Source: Syntrophaceae bacterium UBA6109 (GTDB lineage Bacteria > Desulfobacterota > Syntrophia > Syntrophales > UBA6109). Taken from it: 47,453 nt of DNA. The stretch's first letter is position 1. Every line of letters starts with the position of its first letter. The notes beneath the pieces were generated by a model that was not told the origin of the DNA, made no database searches, and was given only the letters and a program-made list of their open reading frames with translations. The DNA lies in assembly GCA_002428445.1 (NCBI GenBank), contig DIWJ01000053.1, positions 1-47,453 on the forward strand. Reading direction: 5' to 3'. A program made the translations under genes and the position numbers. This document shows positions 1 to 8,523 of this stretch, in pieces.

Positions 1-727
1 TGATGTGGCCGATCATCCGCGCCACGGCGAGCCCCTTCTCCGGCTGACCGGTCGCGTAGTAATCCCCGCCCCGCCAGGCCGGATCAGCCATGATGGATTG
101 CCGGATCACCTCATTGAACGCGATCTGCTGCGGGGAATGCTTCAGCGCCGTTGCGATGGGAATGGCGGACCGGACCCGTTCCGGATGGGAAGCCGCCCAC
201 TGGAGGGCCTGCATTCCGCCCATCGAACCGCCTGCCACGCAGAGCAACCGGTCGATCCCGAGATAATCGATCAGGTGACGCTGGGCCTGGACCATGTCGG
301 CGATCGTGATGAAGGGAAAGTCCGTTCCGTAGGGTTTCCCCGTCTGCGAATTCACGGAGGATGGTCCCGTGCTCCCCTTGCAACCGCCGATCACGTTCGA
401 GCAGATCACGAAATAGTCGTCCGTGTCGAAGGGCTTCCCCGGTCCGATCATCGCGTCCCACCAGCCGGGGGCCTTATCTCCCCGGAGGAATCCGGCGGCG
501 TGGGCGTCCCCGGAAAGAGCATGCAACACGAGGATTGCATTTGATTTTTCCCGATTCAGCGTTCCATAGGTTTCGTACGCGAGCGTCACCGGCCCCAGGG
601 TCTCTCCGCTCTCGAGTTCAAGCGGCCCGGCAAAGGTGTACTCCCGGGTCTGGACGATCCCGAGGGACCTGGGGGAGCCTTCCGGCCCGGCTGCCGCCGC
701 TTCCGTTTTCAATACAGTTCCCATCAT
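1..727 (-). CDS. metX: Homoserine O-acetyltransferase, 5' part (cut by window edge)
   Basis: Acylates L-homoserine, activating it for direct sulfhydrylation to homocysteine in methionine synthesis. The reverse-strand reading is open from an ATG-ATG pair at 725-727/722-724 to the left edge, about 242 residues. It shows the alpha/beta-hydrolase plan of the family: an early LAYETYG segment, LHALSGDAH, then the nucleophile elbow [15 protein letters not shown], whose Ser is the catalytic nucleophile. The downstream Asp and His of the triad lie outside the window. The gene starts 6 bp after the cysK stop, with GAGAGGGA just upstream, so it is the last visible gene of the metY-cysK-metX operon. Acetyl versus succinyl specificity cannot be decided from this part. 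The family call is firm. Confidence 0.93.
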   Translation of the reverse strand, partial: MMGTVLKTEAAAAGPEGSPRSLGIVQTREYTFAGPLELESGETLGPVTLAYETYGTLNREKSNAILVLHALSGDAHAAGFLRGDKAPGWWDAMIGPGKPFDTDDYFVICSNVIGGCKGSTGPSSVNSQTGKPYGTDFPFITIADMVQAQRHLIDYLGIDRLLCVAGGSMGGMQALQWAASHPERVRSAIPIATALKHSPQQIAFNEVIRQSIMADPAWRGGDYYATGQPEKGLAVARMIGHI

Positions 728-733
728 TCCCTC

Positions 734-1693
734 TCAGACGCCGATTCCTTCGAACAGCACCGTCGACAGGTAACGCTCACCCGCATCGGGCAGGATGACA
801 ACGATCGTTTTGCCGGCGAATTCGTCTTGCCGCGCCAGCCGTACCGCCACCGCCGTCGCGGCGCCGCAGGAAATTCCGACCAGAATGCCTTCCTCTCTGG
901 CGAGACGACGCGCGAAGGCCACGGCCTCGGCGCTCTCCACTTGTTCCACCCGGTCCACAACCGACAGGTCCAGCGTGTCCGGAATGAAGCCGGCGCCGAT
1001 TCCCTGAATCTTGTGGGGGCCGGGCTTGAGTTCCCGGCCGGCGAGCTTCTGCGAGATCACCGGGCTCTCCTGGGGCTCCACGGCCACGGAGAGGATCTTT
1101 TTGCCTTTGGTGCTCTTGATGTAGCGCGATATCCCGGTGATCGTGCCCCCGGTGCCGACGCCCGAGACGAGCACGTCGATGCCGCCGTCGGTGTCGTTCC
1201 AGATCTCGGGACCGGTCGTCTTCTCGTGGATGGCCGGGTTGGCCGGGTTTTTGAACTGCTGCGGCAGAAAAAAGCGCTGCGGGTCCGATGCGGCAAGCTC
1301 CTCGGCGCGCTGAATCGCGCCCTTCATGCCTTCAGCGCCGGGTGTGAGAATCAGGTTGGCCCCGAACGCGGCCAGCACGCGGCGACGCTCGATGCTCATC
1401 GTCTCCGGCATGGTCAGCGTCAGTTTGTAGCCGCGCGCCGCCGCCACGTAGGCCAGCGCGATGCCCGTGTTGCCGCTGGTGGGCTCAACGATCTCCACGC
1501 CGGGCTTGAGAACGCCGCGCTTTTCCGCGTCCCATACCATGGCCGCCCCGATGCGGCACTTGACCGAGTAGGCGGGATTGCGACCCTCGATCTTGGCCAG
1601 CACGATTGCCTTCGCGCCTTGCACGACGCGGTTGAGTTTGATCAGGGGGGTGTTGCCGATCGATTCCGGGTTGTCCTTGTATACGTTGCTCAT
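734..1693 (-). CDS. cysK: Cysteine synthase (O-acetylserine sulfhydrylase)
   Basis: Cytosolic PLP enzyme making L-cysteine from O-acetylserine and sulfide. It has 319 residues, normal for CysK. The PLP lysine is K45 in [11 protein letters not shown], followed by the substrate loop PTSGNTG and the phosphate-binding GTGGTITG loop. An in-frame ATG 24 bases upstream would add MEERNGGC, but GGAGG sits about 6 nt before the ATG at 1693, which favours the shorter start MSNVYKDN. It lies 31 bp after metY and 6 bp before metX, so all three sulfur genes share one transcript. The SVKCR context resembles CysK more than cystathionine beta-synthase; a role in thiocysteine or homocysteine chemistry cannot be excluded. 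Confidence 0.94.
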   Translation of the reverse strand: MSNVYKDNPESIGNTPLIKLNRVVQGAKAIVLAKIEGRNPAYSVKCRIGAAMVWDAEKRGVLKPGVEIVEPTSGNTGIALAYVAAARGYKLTLTMPETMSIERRRVLAAFGANLILTPGAEGMKGAIQRAEELAASDPQRFFLPQQFKNPANPAIHEKTTGPEIWNDTDGGIDVLVSGVGTGGTITGISRYIKSTKGKKILSVAVEPQESPVISQKLAGRELKPGPHKIQGIGAGFIPDTLDLSVVDRVEQVESAEAVAFARRLAREEGILVGISCGAATAVAVRLARQDEFAGKTIVVILPDAGERYLSTVLFEGIGV

Positions 1694-1724
1694 ACAGCCT
1701 CCATTCCTCTCTTCCAACGACGGA

Positions 1725-3062
<1,338 letters not shown>

Positions 3063-3078
3063 TCATGCGATATGCAAT

Positions 3079-3112
3079 AAAAAAACCCGCTGGACCTTCA
3101 CCGGTCAGCGGG
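3079..3112 (-). terminator. Rho-independent terminator inside the metY leader
   Basis: On the reverse strand a 7-bp perfect stem (CCCGCTG / CAGCGGG, 3106-3112 with 3086-3092) is followed directly by seven T (3079-3085). The loop interior contains GGT/ACC that can extend the stem. It lies after the Rrf2 gene and only about 55 nt before the metY start codon, so it either ends the regulator transcript or attenuates the downstream operon. Confidence 0.8.
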
Positions 3113-3157
3113 TCGCCCCGTTCGTGAAGTTCGAACCAAGCTTCACATGAACAGACC
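3109..3157 (-). promoter_or_regulatory. Structured RNA leader upstream of the metY terminator
   Basis: Read on the reverse strand, 3152-3120 folds as GTTC-AT-GTGAAG against CTTCAC-GAAC: ten pairs, a 2-nt bulge and an 11-nt loop, with possible outer GGTC/GACC pairing (3157-3154 with 3114-3111). Directly after comes CGGG-GCGA-CCCG (3120-3109), a GNRA-capped hairpin whose 3' arm is part of the 5' arm of the terminator. The two are mutually exclusive, as in attenuators. I do not recognise a known SAM riboswitch or T-box core. A weak -10-like TATTAT lies at 3170-3175. Confidence 0.45.
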
Positions 3158-3203
3158 TCCCCGTCCGGTATAATAACACATGCGCATCAGGATGTTCCCC
3201 AGA

Positions 3204-3638
3204 TCACGATCCCGCTTCATTTTGCCTCTTCTCCTTCTGTTTTGCCACCATTGTCGCCAGTGTCGTCTCTTCCAGCGTTTGCCGCATGTTCTTGGACGCC
3301 TCTTCCCAGATCTCGCGGGATATGCAGGAGGGCGAACGTTCGCACGACGACGGATCGTCCACACAATCCACGAGACACAGAGAGCCTTCCAGGGTCTGAA
3401 GAATTGTCTTGAGCGAGATCGCCTCCGGCGCCCTTCCCAGGACGTAGCCGCCGCGCGCTCCCCGCAGGGAGTTGACCAGGCCCGTCGTCTTGAGCGGGTT
3501 GATCAACTGCCAGAGGTACTTCTCGGAAATCTCCTGGCGCTCGGCGATCTCCTTGAGCAGGACGGGCCCCTCCCCGTAGTGGAGGGCCAACTCCAGCATC
3601 ATCCTGACGCCGTATCTTCCCCTGGTGGACAACTTCAC
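3204..3638 (-). CDS. Rrf2-family transcriptional regulator with four C-terminal cysteines
   Basis: Winged-helix repressor/activator of the Rrf2 (IscR/CymR/NsrR) family, 144 residues. The N-terminal MKLSTRGRYGVRMMLELA and the recognition helix ISEKYLWQLINPL are typical, followed by the wing GLVNSLRGARGGYVLGR. Four cysteines at 88, 92, 99 and 105 could hold an Fe-S cluster. Their spacing is not the classical IscR three-Cys pattern but recalls cluster-binding relatives in anaerobes. The start codon is GTG; no strong ribosome site is visible. It is promoter-proximal in the sulfur operon, so control of cysteine/methionine synthesis in response to sulfur or Fe-S status is the natural inference, with autoregulation likely. 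The actual ligand is unknown. Confidence 0.88.
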   Translation of the reverse strand: MKLSTRGRYGVRMMLELALHYGEGPVLLKEIAERQEISEKYLWQLINPLKTTGLVNSLRGARGGYVLGRAPEAISLKTILQTLEGSLCLVDCVDDPSSCERSPSCISREIWEEASKNMRQTLEETTLATMVAKQKEKRQNEAGS

Positions 3639-3686
3639 AGAACGAACCCCGCTTCCATCTCTACCATGTCTACTGTTTTGGTGGAG

Positions 3687-3714
3687 ATTATAGCCATGGA
3701 TCCATTCCTGTCAA
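3687..3714 (-). promoter_or_regulatory. Consensus sigma-70 promoter of the rrf2-met/cys operon
   Basis: On the reverse strand TTGACA (3714-3709) and TATAAT (3692-3687) are both perfect matches with a 16-bp spacer. It reads toward the Rrf2 gene, whose GTG lies about 50 bp downstream. Such a strong core promoter is what one expects at a gene held down by a repressor; no clear palindromic operator was found next to it. Confidence 0.82.
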
Positions 3715-4290
3715 GAAAATTTTTCCTTCCACACCCCTATTGCATTTCTCAATTGAAAATCGCCGATAAGCAGTCCGCACATTCTGTGGTTTGACAATCC
3801 GGGGAAAGCGAGGCCTCTTGCGGCGATACCGGATGAGGCACCCATGCTGTGATTCTGCCGAATGATAATACCGGAGATGCATCGGTTAAGAGCCCGTGAG
3901 GAGATAAACGCATGACATAGATGCTGCTCGACCCATCTGTAGCGGCGATGTGCAAGGCAATCGAAGCATGCCTGTTCTATTCAGATTGAACGTGCAAGTA
4001 CTCAAGCGTGTATTTATAATTCAACAGATGGCGAGATCGCATGCGGCGCTACGCGGCAAGTTTCTTGGCGCCATCGCTGATTAAAGACGTTACTCTCTTT
4101 CAGTGCATATTCCTCAATTTTTAGATCATACCCGCCGCTGAACTGTTGTAGGTGTAGCCAAGGGGTCAGCACAATTCATTTTCTTTCAGAAGCGCAAGTG
4201 CGCATGAACCGGACAAACCATTTTTCCCCCTCTTGAAGATGCGCCTCCGGGATGAAACAAGAACCGGCGACGGCGGGGTTGTGGAGCCAT
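3715..4290. other. Intergenic stretch with an unidentified ORF remnant
   Basis: About 575 bp without a supportable gene, between the rrf2 promoter and the 3' end of the amine dehydrogenase operon. Base composition is visibly more AT-rich than in the flanking genes. On the minus strand 4175-4014 is open for 53 codons ending in TAA. It has no start codon, and a stop lies just before it. It encodes LTPWLHLQQFSGGYDLKIEE and continues in a protein-like way. It looks like the C-terminal remnant of a lost gene, but I cannot name the family. Confidence 0.35.
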
Positions 4291-5460
4291 TCACAATGAG
4301 AATCGGTTGGGATCCAATGCCGAAACATCCATGAAGGTCTTCCCGTCGACAATCAGGTCGGCCACTATTTTTCCGGTGACGGGGCTCAAAGCAATGCCGT
4401 CCCCTTCATGCCCAGCGGAGATGAAATACCCTTCCGGATTGGTTACATAGCCGATCAGGGGGAGACCGTCGGGGGTGTAGGGTCTGACGCCGCCCATGGT
4501 GCGGATGATATGGATCGGTGCCAGTCCGGGAACCAGCCGGGCGGCGTTTTTCAGAACCGCCTGAATGGCCTCATGGGTATTGCCGACGTCATAACCGACA
4601 AATTCGCGGGTCCCCCCGATGAGGATGTTCCCTTTTTGGGTCTGGCTCAGGGACAGACCCACGCCGAGTTGAACGGCCCTGCTTTTCGATTCCTGCAATT
4701 TGTCGGCGTTGAATTTGGCGACGATATAGGAAGCGGAAAGAATCCCCTGTGCGATGAACGGCGCCACAGGTTCGGTAATCATCAGTTGTCCCCGCCGCGG
4801 CTGGATGGGCAGATCCAATCCGGCCATCTTCCCGATCAGGGGCGCCCAGGCGCCCGCGGCATTGACCACGACCGGGGCGTACAGCGGCCCCTGTTCCGTT
4901 TCAACCCCCTCCACGCGACCGCCGGTGATGATGCAGCCGGTAACTTCCCGATGGAGGAGAATCTCCACGCCCAGCCGGTGCGCCGCATGGGCAAAGCCGA
5001 GGCTCAACTCAATGGGGTTCACATCGCCGTCCTGGGGGCTGTAGGTGGCAGCCACCAGGTGTTCGGCCAGGCCCCGCTGCAGCTTTGAAGCCTCCTTGCG
5101 ATCGATGATGTCAACCTGTAGCCCCGTCTGTTTCTGGCGGGCCACGAAGTCTTCCATGATCTTCAATTCTTCGGCCGTTTCGATGAGGATCATACCGCCC
5201 TTGAGATGGTATTCGATGTCGCGCCCCAGCTCCTCCCCCAGGCTCTTGAAGAGTTGGGCGCCGGCCAGGGCGAGCTTCAAATGGATCCCGGCATTCTTGG
5301 ATTGCAGGAAGATATTGGTGTCGCAGGAACCGGAAGCCCCGGAGGCCAGGTCGCCCTTTTCGACCACGATGACCTTCCAGCCCCTTTTGGCCAACCGATA
5401 AGCCACGGAGGCGCCGATGACCCCTCCCCCCACGACGATCACGTCCGCGCGCCCGGTCAT
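4291..5460 (-). CDS. DAO-family FAD-dependent amine/imino acid dehydrogenase subunit
   Basis: Flavoprotein of the D-amino-acid/glycine oxidase family, 389 residues, expected to oxidise a C-N bond of an amino or imino acid. The Rossmann motif VIVVGGGVIGASVAYRLAKRG is at the N-terminus (written here as VGGGVIG, residues 10-16), with the acidic FAD-ribose residue in VVEKG. The middle has VVNAAGAWA and the C-terminal FAD signature GVRPYTPDGLPLIG. It is the last gene of a five-gene set with [2Fe-2S], FAD/NAD, ferredoxin and BFD-like subunits. This matches the HcnC/OoxB/sarcosine-oxidase-beta subunit of heteromeric dehydrogenases that pass electrons to a quinone or ferredoxin pool rather than to oxygen. 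Its ATG overlaps the preceding stop (ATGA). Substrate unknown; pipecolate, proline-type or D-amino acids are candidates. Confidence 0.87.
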   Translation of the reverse strand: MTGRADVIVVGGGVIGASVAYRLAKRGWKVIVVEKGDLASGASGSCDTNIFLQSKNAGIHLKLALAGAQLFKSLGEELGRDIEYHLKGGMILIETAEELKIMEDFVARQKQTGLQVDIIDRKEASKLQRGLAEHLVAATYSPQDGDVNPIELSLGFAHAAHRLGVEILLHREVTGCIITGGRVEGVETEQGPLYAPVVVNAAGAWAPLIGKMAGLDLPIQPRRGQLMITEPVAPFIAQGILSASYIVAKFNADKLQESKSRAVQLGVGLSLSQTQKGNILIGGTREFVGYDVGNTHEAIQAVLKNAARLVPGLAPIHIIRTMGGVRPYTPDGLPLIGYVTNPEGYFISAGHEGDGIALSPVTGKIVADLIVDGKTFMDVSALDPNRFSL

Positions 5461-5732
5461 TCTTCATCCCCCTCTGCGATTTCGCTGATTTGAACGGTGC
5501 GGACGGGGGGCCGGAACGTGGCGGGGAGAATGGTTGCCGGATCCCGTCCCTCGGCCAGCATGCCGGCGACGAGTTTCCGGCAGGTTCGGCCCTGGCACAG
5601 ACCCATACCGGCATGGGTTCTCTTCTTGACACCCGTGATGGTGGTCGCCCCATCCCGGATGGCCTGTTCCACCTCTTCCCGGGTCACTTCCTCGCACCGG
5701 CAGATGAAGACCGTCTCGCTGTTTTCAGCCAT
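5457..5732 (-). CDS. BFD-like [2Fe-2S]-binding subunit
   Basis: Small protein of 91 residues with the bacterioferritin-associated-ferredoxin (Fer2_BFD) cysteine pattern: C11-x-C13 then C46-x4-C51, in VFICRCEEV and GLCQGRTCRK. In related dehydrogenases this domain is often fused to the FAD/NAD subunit (as in HcnB); here it is a separate gene. It probably relays electrons between the flavin subunits. It overlaps the ferredoxin gene upstream by 8 bp and the DAO subunit downstream by 4 bp, so translation is coupled. The start MAENSET is chosen because the upstream in-frame extension lies wholly inside the ferredoxin gene. Confidence 0.85.
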   Translation of the reverse strand: MAENSETVFICRCEEVTREEVEQAIRDGATTITGVKKRTHAGMGLCQGRTCRKLVAGMLAEGRDPATILPATFRPPVRTVQISEIAEGDEE

Positions 5733-6243
5733 GTCGGCGGGTCTCCTTTCGGCAGATGGTTCTGACCTCCAGACAATGGGCTTTGGGAACCTCCACGGCG
5801 ACGACGGCCGTGCCGTCATTCACCTCGGCATTTTTCACGCTCAGGACCCGGCCTTCGGTCACATAATCCCCCTTCCGGTCGCCGCAGGGGACCCTGTCCC
5901 CTTTGCCGGGAAGCGGGCAGTACTCATAGGGGAATTCCACAAGCGACGTCGTCTCCGTATAATGGAGATGAATCTTGAAAATCGCCAGTCCCGGACATTG
6001 CGCAATGCACAGGCCGCAACCGGTGCATTGGTCGCCGTGCAGCACCGGCAGATTGGTGATCGGTTCCCCTACCGTGATCGCCCCGAAGGGGCAGGCCTCC
6101 TCGCAGGGATTGCAGGGAATCTCCTCAACGCACTCAATGAAGGCCACCGGCCCCTGCTCCAGCCGCTCCCGGCTCGGCACCCCGGGGCTCGCCAGCAGCT
6201 CCTCCTCCGAAGGGATGCCCGTATATTTGACACCGTTGTTCAT
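5725..6243 (-). CDS. 4Fe-4S dicluster ferredoxin subunit of the amine dehydrogenase
   Basis: Protein of 172 residues with two ferredoxin-type clusters: Cys 38, 44, 47 and 51 (C-x5-C-x2-C-x3-C-P, slightly non-standard first spacing) and Cys 73, 76, 79 and 83 (C-x2-C-x2-C-x3-C-P). The C-terminal 80 residues form a non-Cys domain of unknown role. In the operon it sits between the FAD/NAD subunit and the BFD-like subunit, overlapping both by 4-8 bp. It is therefore best read as the electron-transfer subunit of this enzyme, possibly the one that docks to a membrane or soluble acceptor. HcnABC and OoxAB lack such a subunit, which makes this version adapted to anaerobic electron flow (inference). 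Confidence 0.83.
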   Translation of the reverse strand: MNNGVKYTGIPSEEELLASPGVPSRERLEQGPVAFIECVEEIPCNPCEEACPFGAITVGEPITNLPVLHGDQCTGCGLCIAQCPGLAIFKIHLHYTETTSLVEFPYEYCPLPGKGDRVPCGDRKGDYVTEGRVLSVKNAEVNDGTAVVAVEVPKAHCLEVRTICRKETRRHG

Positions 6244-7337
6244 GAGAGCCCCCCCACGGACAGGCCGATCAGAATGTCTTTGGCTTTCCGGCGCCCCTCG
6301 CCGAAGGGTCCCGTTCGCAGGGCGTTCATGCGCTCCCGGATGACGGTTTTGAGTTCCCGGGCCTTTTGATGACCCAGCAATCCCAGGGCTTCGGCGCAGG
6401 CCGTTCCGGCGAGACGCCCCTCCTCCATGGCCGTGCTGGCCTCCTCCACGCCCGAGATGTCGCCGGCGATGAAAACACCCGGCACGGTCGTCTCCATGTT
6501 CCGATCATGCTTCGGCACATGGCCCCCGAGAGCGGGAACAAAGGCGAATTCACAGCCCATGAGCCAGGCCAGCTCCGTCAGGGGGGTCAAACCGACGGCG
6601 ATGCACACCGTGTCCACCGCCAGGATTTTTTCCGAACCGGCCACGGGCTGCCAGCGGGAATCCAGTTCCACAATCTCCACCGATTCCACCTGCTGATCGC
6701 CCAGGACCCTTTTGACCGTATGGGAGAGATAGATGGGGACGCCCGCCCGACGGATCTTGGCGGCGTGGACGCCATACCCGCCGATCTGCGGCGCCGCTTC
6801 GATCAGCGCCGCGACATCGGCGCCCGCCTGCAGCAGCTGATAGGCGACGATGAGCCCGACGTTGCCCGAACCGATCATCAGAACCCTCTTGCCGGGCAGG
6901 ACCCGGTGGACATTGATCATCGTCTGCGCGGCGCCGGCGCCCATGACGCCGGGCAGCGTGCTTCCCGGAAAGGCCAGGGCATTTTCCGCCGCGCCGGCGG
7001 CAATGACGATTTTTTCAGCCTTCAGGCAGACTTCCTTTTGATCATGAATATATCCCACGGTCTTGTCCGGGAACAGGGCGTAGACGGGGGAATCGAGCAG
7101 AACTTCGACGTTCAGTTCCCGGGTCTCGGCCAGCAGTTGCTCGCCGATGCGAAAACCGCGCACCCCGGCCCTATGTTCTTTGGATCCGAAGAATTTATGG
7201 ATTTGCTTGAAGAGCTGTCCGCCCGGCTTGGCGTTTTCGTCGATCACGGTGACCCGGCCCCCGGCGCGGGCGATTTCAATGGCCGCCGCCAGCCCGGCCG
7301 GTCCGGCGCCGATCACGGCCGCTTGCGTTGTCTTCAT
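6240..7337 (-). CDS. FAD/NAD(P)-binding oxidoreductase subunit (HcnB/OoxA-like)
   Basis: Pyridine-nucleotide-disulfide-type flavoprotein, 365 residues, with no redox disulfide visible. The FAD motif VIGAGPAGLAAAIE is at residues 7-20 and a second Rossmann motif, MIGSGNVGLIVAYQ, lies mid-protein. Near the C-terminus GVFIAGDISGVEEASTAMEEG is the usual FAD-closing segment. It is homologous to the alpha/B subunit of hydrogen cyanide synthase and opine/hydroxyproline dehydrogenases. The ATG at 7337 overlaps the stop of the [2Fe-2S] gene (ATGA); an upstream in-frame ATG at 7352 would lie deeper in that gene. It works with the four neighbouring subunits. Whether it binds NAD or only FAD cannot be decided. 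Confidence 0.86.
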   Translation of the reverse strand: MKTTQAAVIGAGPAGLAAAIEIARAGGRVTVIDENAKPGGQLFKQIHKFFGSKEHRAGVRGFRIGEQLLAETRELNVEVLLDSPVYALFPDKTVGYIHDQKEVCLKAEKIVIAAGAAENALAFPGSTLPGVMGAGAAQTMINVHRVLPGKRVLMIGSGNVGLIVAYQLLQAGADVAALIEAAPQIGGYGVHAAKIRRAGVPIYLSHTVKRVLGDQQVESVEIVELDSRWQPVAGSEKILAVDTVCIAVGLTPLTELAWLMGCEFAFVPALGGHVPKHDRNMETTVPGVFIAGDISGVEEASTAMEEGRLAGTACAEALGLLGHQKARELKTVIRERMNALRTGPFGEGRRKAKDILIGLSVGGLS

Positions 7338-7651
7338 GGTTCGTCCGCCCACTTTCCGAGCCCGGCTTGGGTCTCCACGATCATCCCGTCCTTCACGGGG
7401 GTCACGCAGGTGCGGACATTCGGCCGGCCGTCCACGGTCATGACGCAGTCGGTGCAGCGCCCGATCCCGCAGAAAAAGCCCCGGGGGCTGCCGAAGCGGG
7501 TCGTAATCCTGAATTTGCGGATCCCCGCCGCCAGAAGCGCCGCAGCGATGGGCTCCCCCGTAATGGCGGCCACCCTTTTTCCATCAACCACGATGCAGGC
7601 ATCCCGTTCCCGGTGGTCGTCGCCCAATATGGGATGTTTTGCGACCCGCAT
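7334..7651 (-). CDS. Plant-type [2Fe-2S] subunit (HcnA-like)
   Basis: Small Fer2-fold protein of 105 residues. Cysteines 61, 66, 69 and 82 give C-x4-C-x2-C-x12-C, in FFCGIGRCTDC and RTCVTP, the arrangement of the HcnA/SoxA N-terminal domain. It is the first gene of the five-subunit dehydrogenase and overlaps the next gene by 4 bp. The start MRVAKHPI is chosen as the first Met close to the conserved domain; an upstream ATG would add 21 basic residues with no family match. The 77-bp gap from the racemase gene shows no terminator. Confidence 0.85.
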   Translation of the reverse strand: MRVAKHPILGDDHRERDACIVVDGKRVAAITGEPIAAALLAAGIRKFRITTRFGSPRGFFCGIGRCTDCVMTVDGRPNVRTCVTPVKDGMIVETQAGLGKWADEP

Positions 7652-7728
7652 GAAAATAACCTCCTCGAACCTGAAAAACGGCCGGGTTTTACGCCCTCCG
7701 GCCGATCTGCGCAAGGGTTTTTATATCC

Positions 7729-8454
7729 TCATTCAGGGGCCTCCCCGAAGGCCTTCCGCTCCAGGCCGGCATGAACGTGCCGGACCAGGGTCACCATATC
7801 GAACACCGGTATTTTCAAAACCTCCTGAACCGCTTGGGCATAGGGTGGCATGTTCGTGCATTCCAATACGAGCGCGCCGATGTCCGGATGATCTTTTGCC
7901 AGCTTCTGCGCTGCCCGGACCATCTCTTTCCTGACCTTATCCGGATCCAGGAAGGGTTTCCCTTCGATGAACACGCCGGTAAACTCCTCGGCGTCATCCA
8001 TGCCCGCCACCACCAGGGGAATATCCCGGATGCCCACGCCGGCCAGATGCCGGTCCGTCAGGGACTGGGCTCTGGCCGTCAGGATGCCCACCTTCTTGCC
8101 GCGGTTGAGCATAGCATGGGCCAGGGGAACCTGCAGCAGGCTGGAACTCAAAACGGGGATATCCACCGCAGCGGACAGTCCCCGTTGGAAGATGGCGAGG
8201 AAGCCGCAACTGGTGGCGATCGCCTTGACGCCTTCCCTCTCCAGAGACCGGGCCGCTTCGATGAACGGTGCCAGCAGCCGGGCATCGGCCTCCTTCACCA
8301 CCCTTTGCGGCGAAGCCCCCTGCACAACCTGATAGCGGACGGGAAAGGAAAAAGTGGCGGCGTTTCCGATATCCCCGGGGATCCTGGGAAACACCGTGTC
8401 CAGCATGATGATTCCGATGGCCGCCCTTCCTGTCGCGGCGCCCGAAGCCGACAT
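7729..8454 (-). CDS. Asp/Glu/hydantoin racemase family protein
   Basis: Protein of 241 residues with the two-cysteine plan of cofactor-independent racemases: C83 in IATSCGFLAIFQ and C199 in LVLECTNMPPY, each at the start of a conserved loop. Members racemise Asp, Glu or hydantoins, or isomerise or decarboxylate related acids (maleate isomerase, arylmalonate decarboxylase). In this operon it stands between the ALDH7-like dehydrogenase and the amine dehydrogenase. It may convert one enantiomer of the transported amino acid into the form the dehydrogenase accepts (inference). Start MSASGAA at 8454 has GGGAGGAACGAGTG directly ahead; a longer in-frame start at 8511 lacks a ribosome site. Confidence 0.78.
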   Translation of the reverse strand: MSASGAATGRAAIGIIMLDTVFPRIPGDIGNAATFSFPVRYQVVQGASPQRVVKEADARLLAPFIEAARSLEREGVKAIATSCGFLAIFQRGLSAAVDIPVLSSSLLQVPLAHAMLNRGKKVGILTARAQSLTDRHLAGVGIRDIPLVVAGMDDAEEFTGVFIEGKPFLDPDKVRKEMVRAAQKLAKDHPDIGALVLECTNMPPYAQAVQEVLKIPVFDMVTLVRHVHAGLERKAFGEAPE

Positions 8455-8523
8455 CACTCGTTCCTCCCGTAGCAAGATGGATTGGTCAGATGGATGGGTC
8501 ATGGACGGCAAAAACGGTGCCCC

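Noticed and set aside
181..188. GGxKGG-like catalytic signature in the large fusion protein (PFAGSEGL, protein residues 181-188 of the gene at 37806-41450)
   Set aside because: It is about 340 residues before the NAD domain instead of about 100 and lacks the lysine, so I do not treat it as the dehydrogenase active site. Coordinates here are protein residues.
3128..3142. GGTTCGAA in the metY leader as the T-arm of a tRNA
   Set aside because: No acceptor, D or anticodon stems fit around it; it is the loop of the leader hairpin.
3109..3157. T-box or known SAM riboswitch before metY
   Set aside because: The T-box UGGN bulge context and the SAM-I/II/SAH cores I know are not present; kept only as an unassigned structured leader.
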